Of a stretch of 64,000 nt of DNA, positions 7,573-15,529 are shown piece by piece. Made by a program: the position numbers and the translations under genes. Location of the stretch: NCBI RefSeq assembly GCF_042649585.1, contig NZ_JBHRZM010000009.1, positions 124,001 to 188,000 of the forward strand, written 5' to 3'. How positions within the stretch are numbered: the first letter of the stretch is position 1; each line of letters begins with the position of its first letter. Under the pieces are notes generated by a model. It did not search any database, had not been told where the DNA came from, and saw only the letters and a program-made list of their open reading frames with translations. The stretch is from Helicobacter_F equorum. Its GTDB lineage: Bacteria > Campylobacterota > Campylobacteria > Campylobacterales > Helicobacteraceae.

Positions 7573-9453
7573 ATGCAAAAAGAAAACGATTTAATAAGCG
7601 ATATAAAAGAGAATTTTGGCTCTTTGATGAATGCTAGAAGCCTAGCAGTAAGTAATGATAAAAGAATTCTAGAATTCTTACTAGAAAGCTCAAAGCTCAA
7701 AGCAGAATATAAAGAAAGATTTTTTGAAACGCACTGCGGGGCTTTAATCTTTAAAAAAGATGATTTTTTAAATTTTTTGGATTTAAAATTACTTAGCGCT
7801 AGCTACACAAGCTTTTCAAACAAAATCGGCATAGGAACTAGCGAAAAGAAATTTCTTAAAAATACTGAAAATGTCGTGCTTAATTATCCTTTTAAAGACT
7901 GCGTTTTAAAAGGCGGACAAAAAAGCGATGATGAAAAAAGCACGGAAATATTTTTTAACAATATCTTAGCAAAAAGCGAAATTGATGTGCTGTTTAGCCC
8001 AAAAGTTTTATGTAATTTTGAGCTTATTTCTACCCAAAACACCGCCGATAAATCCGCCCCTGCTTGTCATTCTGAGCGAAGCGAAGAATCTAAATCCATT
8101 GAATCCGCCCTTAAAAATAATCCAAATCTACTAATAAAAGGAAATAACTTAATAGCACTTCATTGCCTAAAATACAAATACGCCAAACAAGTAAAACTAA
8201 TCTACATAGACCCACCTTATAATACCGGCAATGATAGCTTTAATTATAACGATAGATTCAATCACAGCACTTATCTATGCTTTATGAAAAATCGCCTAGA
8301 AATTGCAAGAGAGCTTTTGCGTGATGATGGCGTGATTTTCGTGCAATGCGATGATAACGAACAAGCGTATTTAAAAGTGCTAATGGATGAGATTTTTGGG
8401 AGAGAGAATTTTATTTGTAATTTTATTTGGAGAAAACGAGCAGGAGGTGGGAATGATTCTAAATTTGTAGCTATTGAACATGAAAATATTTTAGCCTTTT
8501 CTAAAAAAATATTACATTTAAAAATGTTTGCTTTAAAAAGAAATGATTTGAGTAAGTATAAAATAGATGAAAAAGGCTATTATTTAGAAAAACCTCTTAA
8601 TGATACAGCTTTACAAGATAGTCCAGGATTACATTATGATATAGAATTGCCTAATGGCATAACTCTAAAAGGAAAAGAACATCAATGGAAAATGTCTCAT
8701 AATAAATTTATTGAAAAAAAATCAAATAATGAAATTCTTTTTAAAAGCAATAACAAAGTTTATTACAAGCATTACATTGATATTGAATCTGGAATTTTAC
8801 CAACTTCAATAATGTATAATCTAGTGTTAAATTCATCGGGAACAAAAGAGATAAAAGGTATTTTTACTGAAAAGTTATTTGCCACACCAAAACCCGAAGC
8901 CTTACTTCAAAGAATTATAGAAATCTCTACAAACGAAAATGATTTAGTGTTAGATTTTTTTGCAGGGAGCGGCACTACATTAGCAGTAGCGCATAAAATG
9001 AAAAGAAAATATATAGGCATAGAGCAAATGGAGTATATTGAATCTATCACAAAAGAGCGGCTAAAAAAGGTAATAGACGGCGAAAGCGGCGGCATAAGCA
9101 AAGCAATAGAGTGGAGCGGCGGCGGAAGCTTTATCTATTGCGAGTTAGCGCCATTAAATGCTAGTTTTATAGAAAAAATAGAAAACTCACGCGATGAAAA
9201 CGAGCTAAATAAAATTTATGAAGATTTACAAAAATTAGCTTTTATTGATTATAGAGTGGATATTCAAAGTGATTTAAATGATTCAGAATTTGTAGCTTTA
9301 AGCTTTGAAGAAAAAAAGAGAATTCTAAAAAAATGCTTGGATAGAAATATGGACTATATCCCTTATGCTGATATGGAAGATAGCGAGTATAAAATAGATG
9401 AGCAAACTAGAATTCTAAATGATATTTTTTATAAAAAAGTTGAAATGATATGA
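7573..9453 (+). CDS. mod: Type III restriction-modification system methyltransferase (Mod)
   Basis: 626-residue DNA methyltransferase that gives the type III complex its sequence specificity and methylates adenine. Seen: DPPYNTGND at about residue 213 (motif IV) before DFFAGSGTT at about 461 (motif I/SAM binding), the beta-class order of type III Mod proteins; the region between is the presumed target-recognition domain. ATG 7573 is preferred over the TTG at 7501 because AAGGA lies at 7561. A 17-residue segment containing HSERSEES is inserted at about residues 160-177 by a 51-bp repeat, in frame. No simple-sequence tract was found near the 5' end. Coupled downstream by ATGA. AT-richer than the backbone. 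Confidence 0.93.
   Translation: MQKENDLISDIKENFGSLMNARSLAVSNDKRILEFLLESSKLKAEYKERFFETHCGALIFKKDDFLNFLDLKLLSASYTSFSNKIGIGTSEKKFLKNTENVVLNYPFKDCVLKGGQKSDDEKSTEIFFNNILAKSEIDVLFSPKVLCNFELISTQNTADKSAPACHSERSEESKSIESALKNNPNLLIKGNNLIALHCLKYKYAKQVKLIYIDPPYNTGNDSFNYNDRFNHSTYLCFMKNRLEIARELLRDDGVIFVQCDDNEQAYLKVLMDEIFGRENFICNFIWRKRAGGGNDSKFVAIEHENILAFSKKILHLKMFALKRNDLSKYKIDEKGYYLEKPLNDTALQDSPGLHYDIELPNGITLKGKEHQWKMSHNKFIEKKSNNEILFKSNNKVYYKHYIDIESGILPTSIMYNLVLNSSGTKEIKGIFTEKLFATPKPEALLQRIIEISTNENDLVLDFFAGSGTTLAVAHKMKRKYIGIEQMEYIESITKERLKKVIDGESGGISKAIEWSGGGSFIYCELAPLNASFIEKIENSRDENELNKIYEDLQKLAFIDYRVDIQSDLNDSEFVALSFEEKKRILKKCLDRNMDYIPYADMEDSEYKIDEQTRILNDIFYKKVEMI
8051..8110 (+). repeat. In-frame HSERSEES-type repeat flanked by 9-bp direct repeats
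   Basis: AATCCGCCC occurs at 8051-8059 and again at 8102-8110. Between them lies a unit whose core translates as CHSERSEESK. The repeat spacing is exactly 51 bases (17 codons), so mod stays open. I recall peptides of this type recurring in unrelated proteins of Helicobacter and other bacteria, which suggests a short interspersed repeat. The 9-bp pair looks like a target duplication. Confidence 0.65.
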
Positions 9454-9557
9454 AAAAATTTAAGCAATATTTAAGCAAATTTGGCTATGATTCCGCTACC
9501 AGACCGCCCACAGCTCTGTTTTATACATCTGCAAAGGAGAGGCGGTGCTTTTTATGA
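9450..9557 (+). CDS. 35-codon ORF translationally coupled between mod and abi
   Basis: ATG 9450 overlaps the mod stop as ATGA, and its TGA (9555-9557) overlaps the internal ATG 9554 of the abi gene in the same way. The 35-residue product starts MKKFKQYLSKFGY, is basic, has a G+C-richer tail (TRPPTAL) and no recognisable domain. It may be a real small protein (for example an antitoxin-like or Mod-associated peptide), a translational coupler, or chance. No separate strong ribosome site precedes it; it would depend on ribosomes finishing mod. Confidence 0.4.
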   Translation: MKKFKQYLSKFGYDSATRPPTALFYTSAKERRCFL

Positions 9558-10453
9558 ACTATCCAAAATCTTTTAAAACAATCAGCGAACTTTTAGAGAT
9601 ATTAAAAAATCGTGGTTTAATCATCAATGATGATAAATTTGCTAGTGATTTTCTATATAATGTAAATTATTATAGGCTTAGTGCTTATTTTATCCCTTTT
9701 TATAAAAGCGAAAATGTATTTAAAAGTAATATTACATTTGAAAATATTTGCGATCTTTATGAATTTGATAAAGAGCTAAGGGGAGTTATTTTCAAATATT
9801 TAGAACAAATAGAAATTATTTTGCGAACTAGAATTTCTCATATTCACGCAAGAGAATATGGAGTATTTGGCTATTTAAACAATGAAAATTCTTTAAATAG
9901 AACATATAAGAGAAAAAAAGATAATGTTAAAACGCTGTATAAAGAATTTATGGAAAAAGTAGAGCAAGAAAAAAGTCGCTCAAATGAAGTGTTTATAAAA
10001 CACATAAAAGAAAAATATAAGACAAACGATTTGCCTATTTGGGCTTTGAGTGAAATTCTAAGCTTTGGGACGCTGACAAAATTATATGCTATTTTGCCAA
10101 AGGCTTTAAAGAAAGAAATAGCTAATAGTTTTAATAAAAATTTAGATATTGAAATATTTGATAACTGGCTTTTAGGGCTTACTGTGATAAGAAATACTTG
10201 CGCTCATCACGCTAGAATATGGAATAGAAAATTTACACCTTCTTTTAAATATCCTAAAAAACTAAATGATTTTTTAAGCAAGGAAGTAAAAAATAATCAA
10301 ATATTTTTTGCTTTGAGCGTAATGCTGGTGCTTTTAAACAATAACAAGCTTAAAGATGAATTAGTTAGTTTATTTAAGAAATATCCAAATGTAGATACAA
10401 GTGAAATGGGCTTTATGCACAACTGGCAAGAATTTAAAATGTGGAGGGAATAA
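9545..10453 (+). CDS. Abi_2 (AbiD/AbiF-like) abortive infection protein with HEPN-type motif
   Basis: 302-residue protein of the Abi_2 family, phage-defence proteins thought to act as RNases that stop growth of infected cells. Seen: N-terminal SISELLEIL-like segment followed by KNRGLIINDD, then YNVNYYRLSAYFIPF, IYEFDKELR-type motifs typical of Abi_2, and R-N-T-C-A-H-H at about residues 216-222, matching the HEPN R-x4-6-H signature. GTG 9545 is chosen because AAAGGAG at 9533-9539 is correctly spaced; ATG 9554 is the alternative. It lies between mod and res in one operon, so it is probably a passenger or back-up defence gene. AT-rich like its neighbours. Confidence 0.85.
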   Translation: MLFMNYPKSFKTISELLEILKNRGLIINDDKFASDFLYNVNYYRLSAYFIPFYKSENVFKSNITFENICDLYEFDKELRGVIFKYLEQIEIILRTRISHIHAREYGVFGYLNNENSLNRTYKRKKDNVKTLYKEFMEKVEQEKSRSNEVFIKHIKEKYKTNDLPIWALSEILSFGTLTKLYAILPKALKKEIANSFNKNLDIEIFDNWLLGLTVIRNTCAHHARIWNRKFTPSFKYPKKLNDFLSKEVKNNQIFFALSVMLVLLNNNKLKDELVSLFKKYPNVDTSEMGFMHNWQEFKMWRE

Positions 10454-10455
10454 TA

Positions 10456-13035
10456 ATGAGTAAATTATATGAAGAAGTAATTACAGAATATGGCAAAAAG
10501 CCTCTAAGGGATATGCAAATCCCAAGCTATATAAAAGATAATATTAGCAAAGAGCTTCGCCCTTATCAAACAGAAGCTATAAAAAATTATTTAGCAAATA
10601 ATGAAACAATAAAGAAAAATCATTTAATGTTTAATATGGCAACAGGTAGCGGCAAAACGCTAGTAATGGCTGCACTTATGCTAGAATGCTATAAAAGAGG
10701 GTATAGAAATTTTGTGTTTTTTGTAAATTCTACTTCAATTATAGAAAAAACAAAGGCAAATTTTTTAGATAAATATTCTTCAAAATATCTATTTAAAAAT
10801 AATATTTTAATAAATGATAAAAATATAGAAATAAATGCTATAAATAACTTTAATGAGAGTAAAGAAAATGCGATAAATATTTATTTTAGCACTATTCAAG
10901 GGCTTTTTAGTCTTTTTAAAGATGAAAAAGAAAATTCACTTACGCTTGAAGACTTACAAAACTATGAAATAGTATTTTTAGCAGATGAAGCACATCATTT
11001 AAACGCTGATACTAAAAAGGCTTTAACTCAAAGCGAACAAGATAATAAAGAAGGCTGGGAGAGTATCATAAAAAGGGCTTTTGATAGCCACGAAAATAAT
11101 CTAATGCTAGAATTTAGCGCTACTTTGCCAAATGATAAAAAGGTCTTAGACAAATATCAAGATAAAATTATTTATGAATATGCTTTAAGAGAGTTTTGTT
11201 TAAATGGATATTCAAAGAGAATTTTTCTAGTAAAATACGATGATAAAGAGCTAAAAACAAGATTGTTAGGAGCTTGTTTATTAAGTGCTTATAGAGAGCT
11301 TTTAGCAAGGGATAATAATATAGAATTAAAGCCTGTGGTGCTTTTTAAAAGTGAAACTATAAACTTATCAAAAGAAAATCAAAAATTATTTAATGAAATA
11401 TTACAAGATTTAAGCACTGATGATATAAGTGAATTTTACAAAAATATAGATAAAAATGATGAGCTTTTCAAATATAGCATAGATTATTTCAAAAGGCAAT
11501 TTAATCAAAATTACGCAAATATTTTAGCCTTACATTTAAAAAATGCTTTTAAAGATATGTATCAGCTAAATGCAAATGATGATAAAGAAATAAAAGACTA
11601 TCAAATAAAGCTAAATACACTTGAAGATAAAGAAAATCCTATAAGAGTGATTTTCGCAGTAGATAAACTAAACGAGGGCTGGGATGTGCTAAATCTCTTT
11701 GATATAGTGCACTTAGGCTCAGCGGTGGCTAAAAACACAGCAAAAACTACTACAAAAGAAGCGCAGTTAATCGGTCGTGGGGCTAGGTATTATCCTTTTG
11801 GTGAAGGCGAAGAAAAATATAAGCGCAAATATGATACTGAATTATTTGAAGAACTTACAATGATTGAACGCCTTAGCTATCACGCTTTAAATGATGTAGA
11901 GTATATTAGTAGTATTAGAAAAGAGCTAAAATCACAAGGTTTATTATTTGATGAAAAAGAAGGCATTGTAGAGCTAAATCCTAGCAAAAAAGCCAAAGAA
12001 ATTACAAATAAAAATGAGATTTTTTATATAAATAATAAAAAAATAATGCTTGACAATCGTTCTCTTTTTAATAGTGAGAAAATAAAAAGAGAATTAGAGT
12101 GCTTAGAAATATCATATATAGGGCATAAAGTAAGCAATAGTGAAGAAAAATTTGAAGATGAAGAATATAACGCAATAACTGAATTTAAAAAAATATTTGA
12201 AGTGGGCGAAAAGTTAGAATATAAAATATTTGCTAAGGCGATGAATATTTTAAAAATTGATATAAAAAATATACAAGCTTATGATAAAACACTAAAAAGC
12301 AAAAAAGATTTTTATAATAATCTTATTGCACCACTAAAATTATCATTTAATAAAAATCAAAAATTTAACGATTCAATAATAAGGCTTGATATAGCTAAAT
12401 ATATTCTTGCTAATTATAAAGAGATATTAAATAAAGAAGCTAAAAATTTTGAAATTAGCGATTTTGTAGCTAATAAGCTAGTAAATATAGGCACTAGAAA
12501 AATTATCAAAGATGGCAATTATGAAAATGGGCAAATGTCATTTGATAAAGTAAAAAATAGCCCTTATGAGTGGTTATATTATGATAAATTTTCTTTTGAT
12601 AGCAATTTAGAACTAGAATTTTTAGAGTTTATAGATGCCAATAAAGATAGAATTGATAGGAATTTTAGCGAATGGATAATTATGCGTAATGAAGGCTTTG
12701 AAGAGTTTAAAATCTATGACAATAGAAAAGAGCTTGATACATATGGAGAGGGCTTTGAGCCTGATTTTATATTTTTTGGAAAGCCAAAAGAAAAAGCTAA
12801 GCTAGATTATTTATCAGCAGAAATAATAATGGAAAGTAAAGGCTTACATTTATACACAAAAGATAAATGGAAAGAAAATTTAATGCTAGATGAAATAGAT
12901 AAAAAAGTGTTTAAAGCTGTGAAAGATTTTAGCACTCAAATAGAGATTAATGTATTTGCTTTACCATTTTTCTTTGGTAAGGCAAATACTGAAAACAAAA
13001 ACTTTAAGGAGCAGTTTTATGACTTTTTTAAATAA
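10456..13035 (+). CDS. res: Type III restriction enzyme subunit (Res)
   Basis: 859-residue SF2 helicase-nuclease that, with Mod, cleaves DNA carrying unmethylated sites. Seen: Walker A ATGSGKT at residues ~62-68, DEAHH at ~177, the SAT motif in LEFSATLP, motif V-like KLNEGWDVLNL, motif VI QLIGRGARY, and a C-terminal PD-ExK nuclease signature with D770 and E793-x-K795. All key residues are present, so the subunit looks intact. GGAGG at 10443 lies 8 bases before ATG 10456, three bases after the abi stop; an in-frame GTG at 10441 is less well placed. A hairpin with a T run follows at 13063. Confidence 0.93.
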   Translation: MSKLYEEVITEYGKKPLRDMQIPSYIKDNISKELRPYQTEAIKNYLANNETIKKNHLMFNMATGSGKTLVMAALMLECYKRGYRNFVFFVNSTSIIEKTKANFLDKYSSKYLFKNNILINDKNIEINAINNFNESKENAINIYFSTIQGLFSLFKDEKENSLTLEDLQNYEIVFLADEAHHLNADTKKALTQSEQDNKEGWESIIKRAFDSHENNLMLEFSATLPNDKKVLDKYQDKIIYEYALREFCLNGYSKRIFLVKYDDKELKTRLLGACLLSAYRELLARDNNIELKPVVLFKSETINLSKENQKLFNEILQDLSTDDISEFYKNIDKNDELFKYSIDYFKRQFNQNYANILALHLKNAFKDMYQLNANDDKEIKDYQIKLNTLEDKENPIRVIFAVDKLNEGWDVLNLFDIVHLGSAVAKNTAKTTTKEAQLIGRGARYYPFGEGEEKYKRKYDTELFEELTMIERLSYHALNDVEYISSIRKELKSQGLLFDEKEGIVELNPSKKAKEITNKNEIFYINNKKIMLDNRSLFNSEKIKRELECLEISYIGHKVSNSEEKFEDEEYNAITEFKKIFEVGEKLEYKIFAKAMNILKIDIKNIQAYDKTLKSKKDFYNNLIAPLKLSFNKNQKFNDSIIRLDIAKYILANYKEILNKEAKNFEISDFVANKLVNIGTRKIIKDGNYENGQMSFDKVKNSPYEWLYYDKFSFDSNLELEFLEFIDANKDRIDRNFSEWIIMRNEGFEEFKIYDNRKELDTYGEGFEPDFIFFGKPKEKAKLDYLSAEIIMESKGLHLYTKDKWKENLMLDEIDKKVFKAVKDFSTQIEINVFALPFFFGKANTENKNFKEQFYDFFK

Positions 13036-13062
13036 GCCGACTTAAAAACAAAAAAAAGAGAG

Positions 13063-13091
13063 AAAAGGAATATCCCTCTTTATCCCTTTTT
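13063..13091 (+). terminator. Probable terminator of the mod-abi-res operon
   Basis: AAAAGGAATA (13063-13072) pairs with TATCCCTTTT (13081-13090) with one mismatch and an 8-base loop, and the 3' arm runs into T residues. It is 28 bases after the res stop and marks the right end of the AT-rich island. Confidence 0.55.
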
Positions 13092-13207
13092 AAAAACATC
13101 ATAAAAACTTTTTTATAAAAATTAGAAAATGGAATACAAACCACTTAAAAGCAAGATATACAAAGCTTTTAAACATATATGTAGCTTTGCAAATAAGGAG
13201 TGAGACT

Positions 13208-14011
13208 ATGGTGCATAAGATGCTAAATAATGGATTGATGATGCCACTTCTTGGGTTTGGGACTTATGGGGTAACAAACACACATACGCTTATGATGGCG
13301 ATAGATTGTGGGTATCGCCTGTTTGATACTGCTCAAATGTATGGAAACCAGTCACAAGTAGGTGTAGCGATACGAGAAGCTATGAGTGTATATGGGCTAA
13401 AGCGTGAGGAATTTTTTGTTACCACCAAGTTATCTAGCAATATGAGTGGCGAGTATGCGATAAAAAGCATAGAATCTACGCTTAAGATTCTCAATCTAGA
13501 TTATATAGATTTACTTTTGCTTCACGAACCTTATGCACAAGCCAAAGCAATGTATAACGCTATGGAAAATGCCTACAAGCAAGGCAAACTTAAAGCCATA
13601 GGCGTATCAAACTTTATACCAAGTGTTTTTAGCGAGTTTGTAAAGACTTGCGAGATATTCCCAGCTATTAATCAATGTGAAGTACATATGTATTACCAGC
13701 AGTCACATTTACTCCAAGCTATGAAAGCTTATGGCACACTTGTGCAATCATGGAGTCCTTTTATAGCAGGTAAGAATGAGCTTTTTGCTAATCCTAGTTT
13801 GATACGCATTGCACATACCTATCAAAAAAGTGTTGCACAGGTAGCATTAAGATTTTTGGTGCAACAAGGCATTATAGCTATTCCAAAAGCTTGTAATCTA
13901 AAACATATGCAAGAGAATCTTGAGATTTTTGATTTTGCTTTAAGTGCGGAGGATATGCAAATTCTTAGGGCGTTGGATAAAAACACGACACAATTTAGTT
14001 GGGGATATTAG
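13208..14011 (+). CDS. Aldo/keto reductase
   Basis: 267-residue NADPH-dependent oxidoreductase of the AKR superfamily, single TIM barrel. Seen: GFGTYGV, then the catalytic DTAQMYGN (Asp and Tyr), TTKLS (Lys) and LLLHEP (His), then IGVSNF and the cofactor segment near AIPKACNLKHMQEN, typical of 2,5-diketo-gluconate-reductase-like enzymes. AAGGAG at 13195-13200 selects ATG 13208 over the upstream in-frame ATG 13187. It is monocistronic and convergent with guaB. The composition and AGAATCT words return to backbone values here, so it lies outside the island. Substrate unknown. Confidence 0.9.
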   Translation: MVHKMLNNGLMMPLLGFGTYGVTNTHTLMMAIDCGYRLFDTAQMYGNQSQVGVAIREAMSVYGLKREEFFVTTKLSSNMSGEYAIKSIESTLKILNLDYIDLLLLHEPYAQAKAMYNAMENAYKQGKLKAIGVSNFIPSVFSEFVKTCEIFPAINQCEVHMYYQQSHLLQAMKAYGTLVQSWSPFIAGKNELFANPSLIRIAHTYQKSVAQVALRFLVQQGIIAIPKACNLKHMQENLEIFDFALSAEDMQILRALDKNTTQFSWGY

Positions 14012-14045
14012 TAAATATATAGAAGCTAAGATATTTTCAAAAGTA

Positions 14046-14063
14046 GAGATTGCTTAGAATCTC
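14046..14063. terminator. Small hairpin between convergent AKR and guaB genes
   Basis: GAGATT and AATCTC (6 bp) around a 6-base loop in the 57-base gap between converging genes. Weak stem without a T run; possible shared terminator. Confidence 0.3.
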
Positions 14064-14068
14064 ACGCT

Positions 14069-15514
14069 TTATCCATGATAGTTTGGTGCTTCTTGTGTAA
14101 TGATGACATCATGGACATGAGATTCTCTAAGTCCTGCTGAAGTGATCTCTACAAACTCTGCTTTTTCCCAAAGCTCTGTGATACTTCTACTTCCCAAGTA
14201 ACCCATACACGAGCTTAAGCCACCTGTAAGTTGATGCACAACATCGCTAATCTTACCACGATATGGGACACGCCCTTCAATCCCTTCGGGCACGAGTTTT
14301 TCTTGGGCTGTTCCCTCTTGAAAATATCTATCTGCACTACCACGTGTCATCGCACCGATACTACCCATACCGCGATAGCTCTTATACTGTCGTCCTTGAT
14401 AGATCATCAAATCCCCGGGTGATTCTTCTGTCCCTGCAAGGAGCGATCCTATCATCACACTTGAAGCACCAATAGCCAAGGCTTTGGCAATATCACCAGA
14501 ATATTTAATGCCTCCATCGGCAATAATAGGAATGTCATAGCTTTGTGCAGCTTGTGCACAAAGATCTATAGCTGAAATTTGGGGCATACCCACACCTGCT
14601 ACAATCCTTGTTGTGCAAATACTACCAGGTCCTATACCCACTTTTACCGCATCAGCACCAGCCTCTATGAGATCCCTTGTCGCTTGAGGTGTTACCACAT
14701 TCCCCACGATGACATCAACGCTAAGCTTGGCTTTAATGTCTTTTAGCGTGCGTATGACATTTGCTGAATGTCCATGCGCTGAATCTAACACAAGCACATC
14801 AACCCCAGCCTCTACTAACGCCTGTGCGCGTTCTAAGCCAAACACACCAACCGCTGCACCTACGCGCAATCGTCCAAAATCATCTTTATTGGAATTTGGA
14901 TATTCGATGCGTTTTTGAATGTCTTTTATAGTGATAAGCCCTTTTAGAATCTCATTTTTATCGACTATAGGGAGTTTTTCGATTCTGTTTTTGTGCATAA
15001 TGTCGCGTGCTTGTTCTAGTGTGGTCCCTACATCTGCAGTGATAAGTGGAGTTTTTGTCATGACATCACCCACTTTTTTTTGTAAATCTGTCTCAAATCT
15101 TACATCGCGATTTGTCAAGATTCCAATGAGTTTGCTATAACGATCCACCACCGGCACACCAGAGATTTTATAATTATCTGTGATAGCCTTTGCCTCGGCA
15201 AGCGTCGCATCAGCTAGGATATAGATAGGATCCACGATGACACCACTCTCACTCTTTTTCACCTTTCTGATTTGGTTAACTTGAGATTGTATATCCATAT
15301 TTTTGTGTATGATACCAATCCCCCCAAGTCGAGCCATAGCGATAGCTGCGCGATATTCTGTAACTGTATCCATAGCCGCAGACACGAGAGGAATATTGAG
15401 TGTGATATTTTTGGTAAGCTTGGTTTGGAGATTGACTTCTTTGGGCAAAACCTCCGAATATGCAGGAATGAGCAAAACATCTTCAAATGTGAGGGCTTTT
15501 TGTAAGATTTTCAT
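14069..15514 (-). CDS. guaB: IMP dehydrogenase
   Basis: 481-residue enzyme oxidising IMP to XMP with NAD, the first committed step of GMP synthesis. Seen: N-terminal LTFEDVLLIPAYSEVLP, two CBS domains in about residues 90-200, the IMP/active-site loop GPGSICTTRIVAGVGMPQ with the catalytic cysteine, the phosphate-binding DGGIKYSGD, and the mobile-flap residues YRGMGSIGAM. Length is normal. AAGGAG is 5 bases before ATG 15514. Last gene of the minus-strand unit pyrH-gatA-guaB, 15 bases after gatA. Confidence 0.97.
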   Translation of the reverse strand: MKILQKALTFEDVLLIPAYSEVLPKEVNLQTKLTKNITLNIPLVSAAMDTVTEYRAAIAMARLGGIGIIHKNMDIQSQVNQIRKVKKSESGVIVDPIYILADATLAEAKAITDNYKISGVPVVDRYSKLIGILTNRDVRFETDLQKKVGDVMTKTPLITADVGTTLEQARDIMHKNRIEKLPIVDKNEILKGLITIKDIQKRIEYPNSNKDDFGRLRVGAAVGVFGLERAQALVEAGVDVLVLDSAHGHSANVIRTLKDIKAKLSVDVIVGNVVTPQATRDLIEAGADAVKVGIGPGSICTTRIVAGVGMPQISAIDLCAQAAQSYDIPIIADGGIKYSGDIAKALAIGASSVMIGSLLAGTEESPGDLMIYQGRQYKSYRGMGSIGAMTRGSADRYFQEGTAQEKLVPEGIEGRVPYRGKISDVVHQLTGGLSSCMGYLGSRSITELWEKAEFVEITSAGLRESHVHDVIITQEAPNYHG

Positions 15515-15529
15515 AAAAACTCCTTAGAT

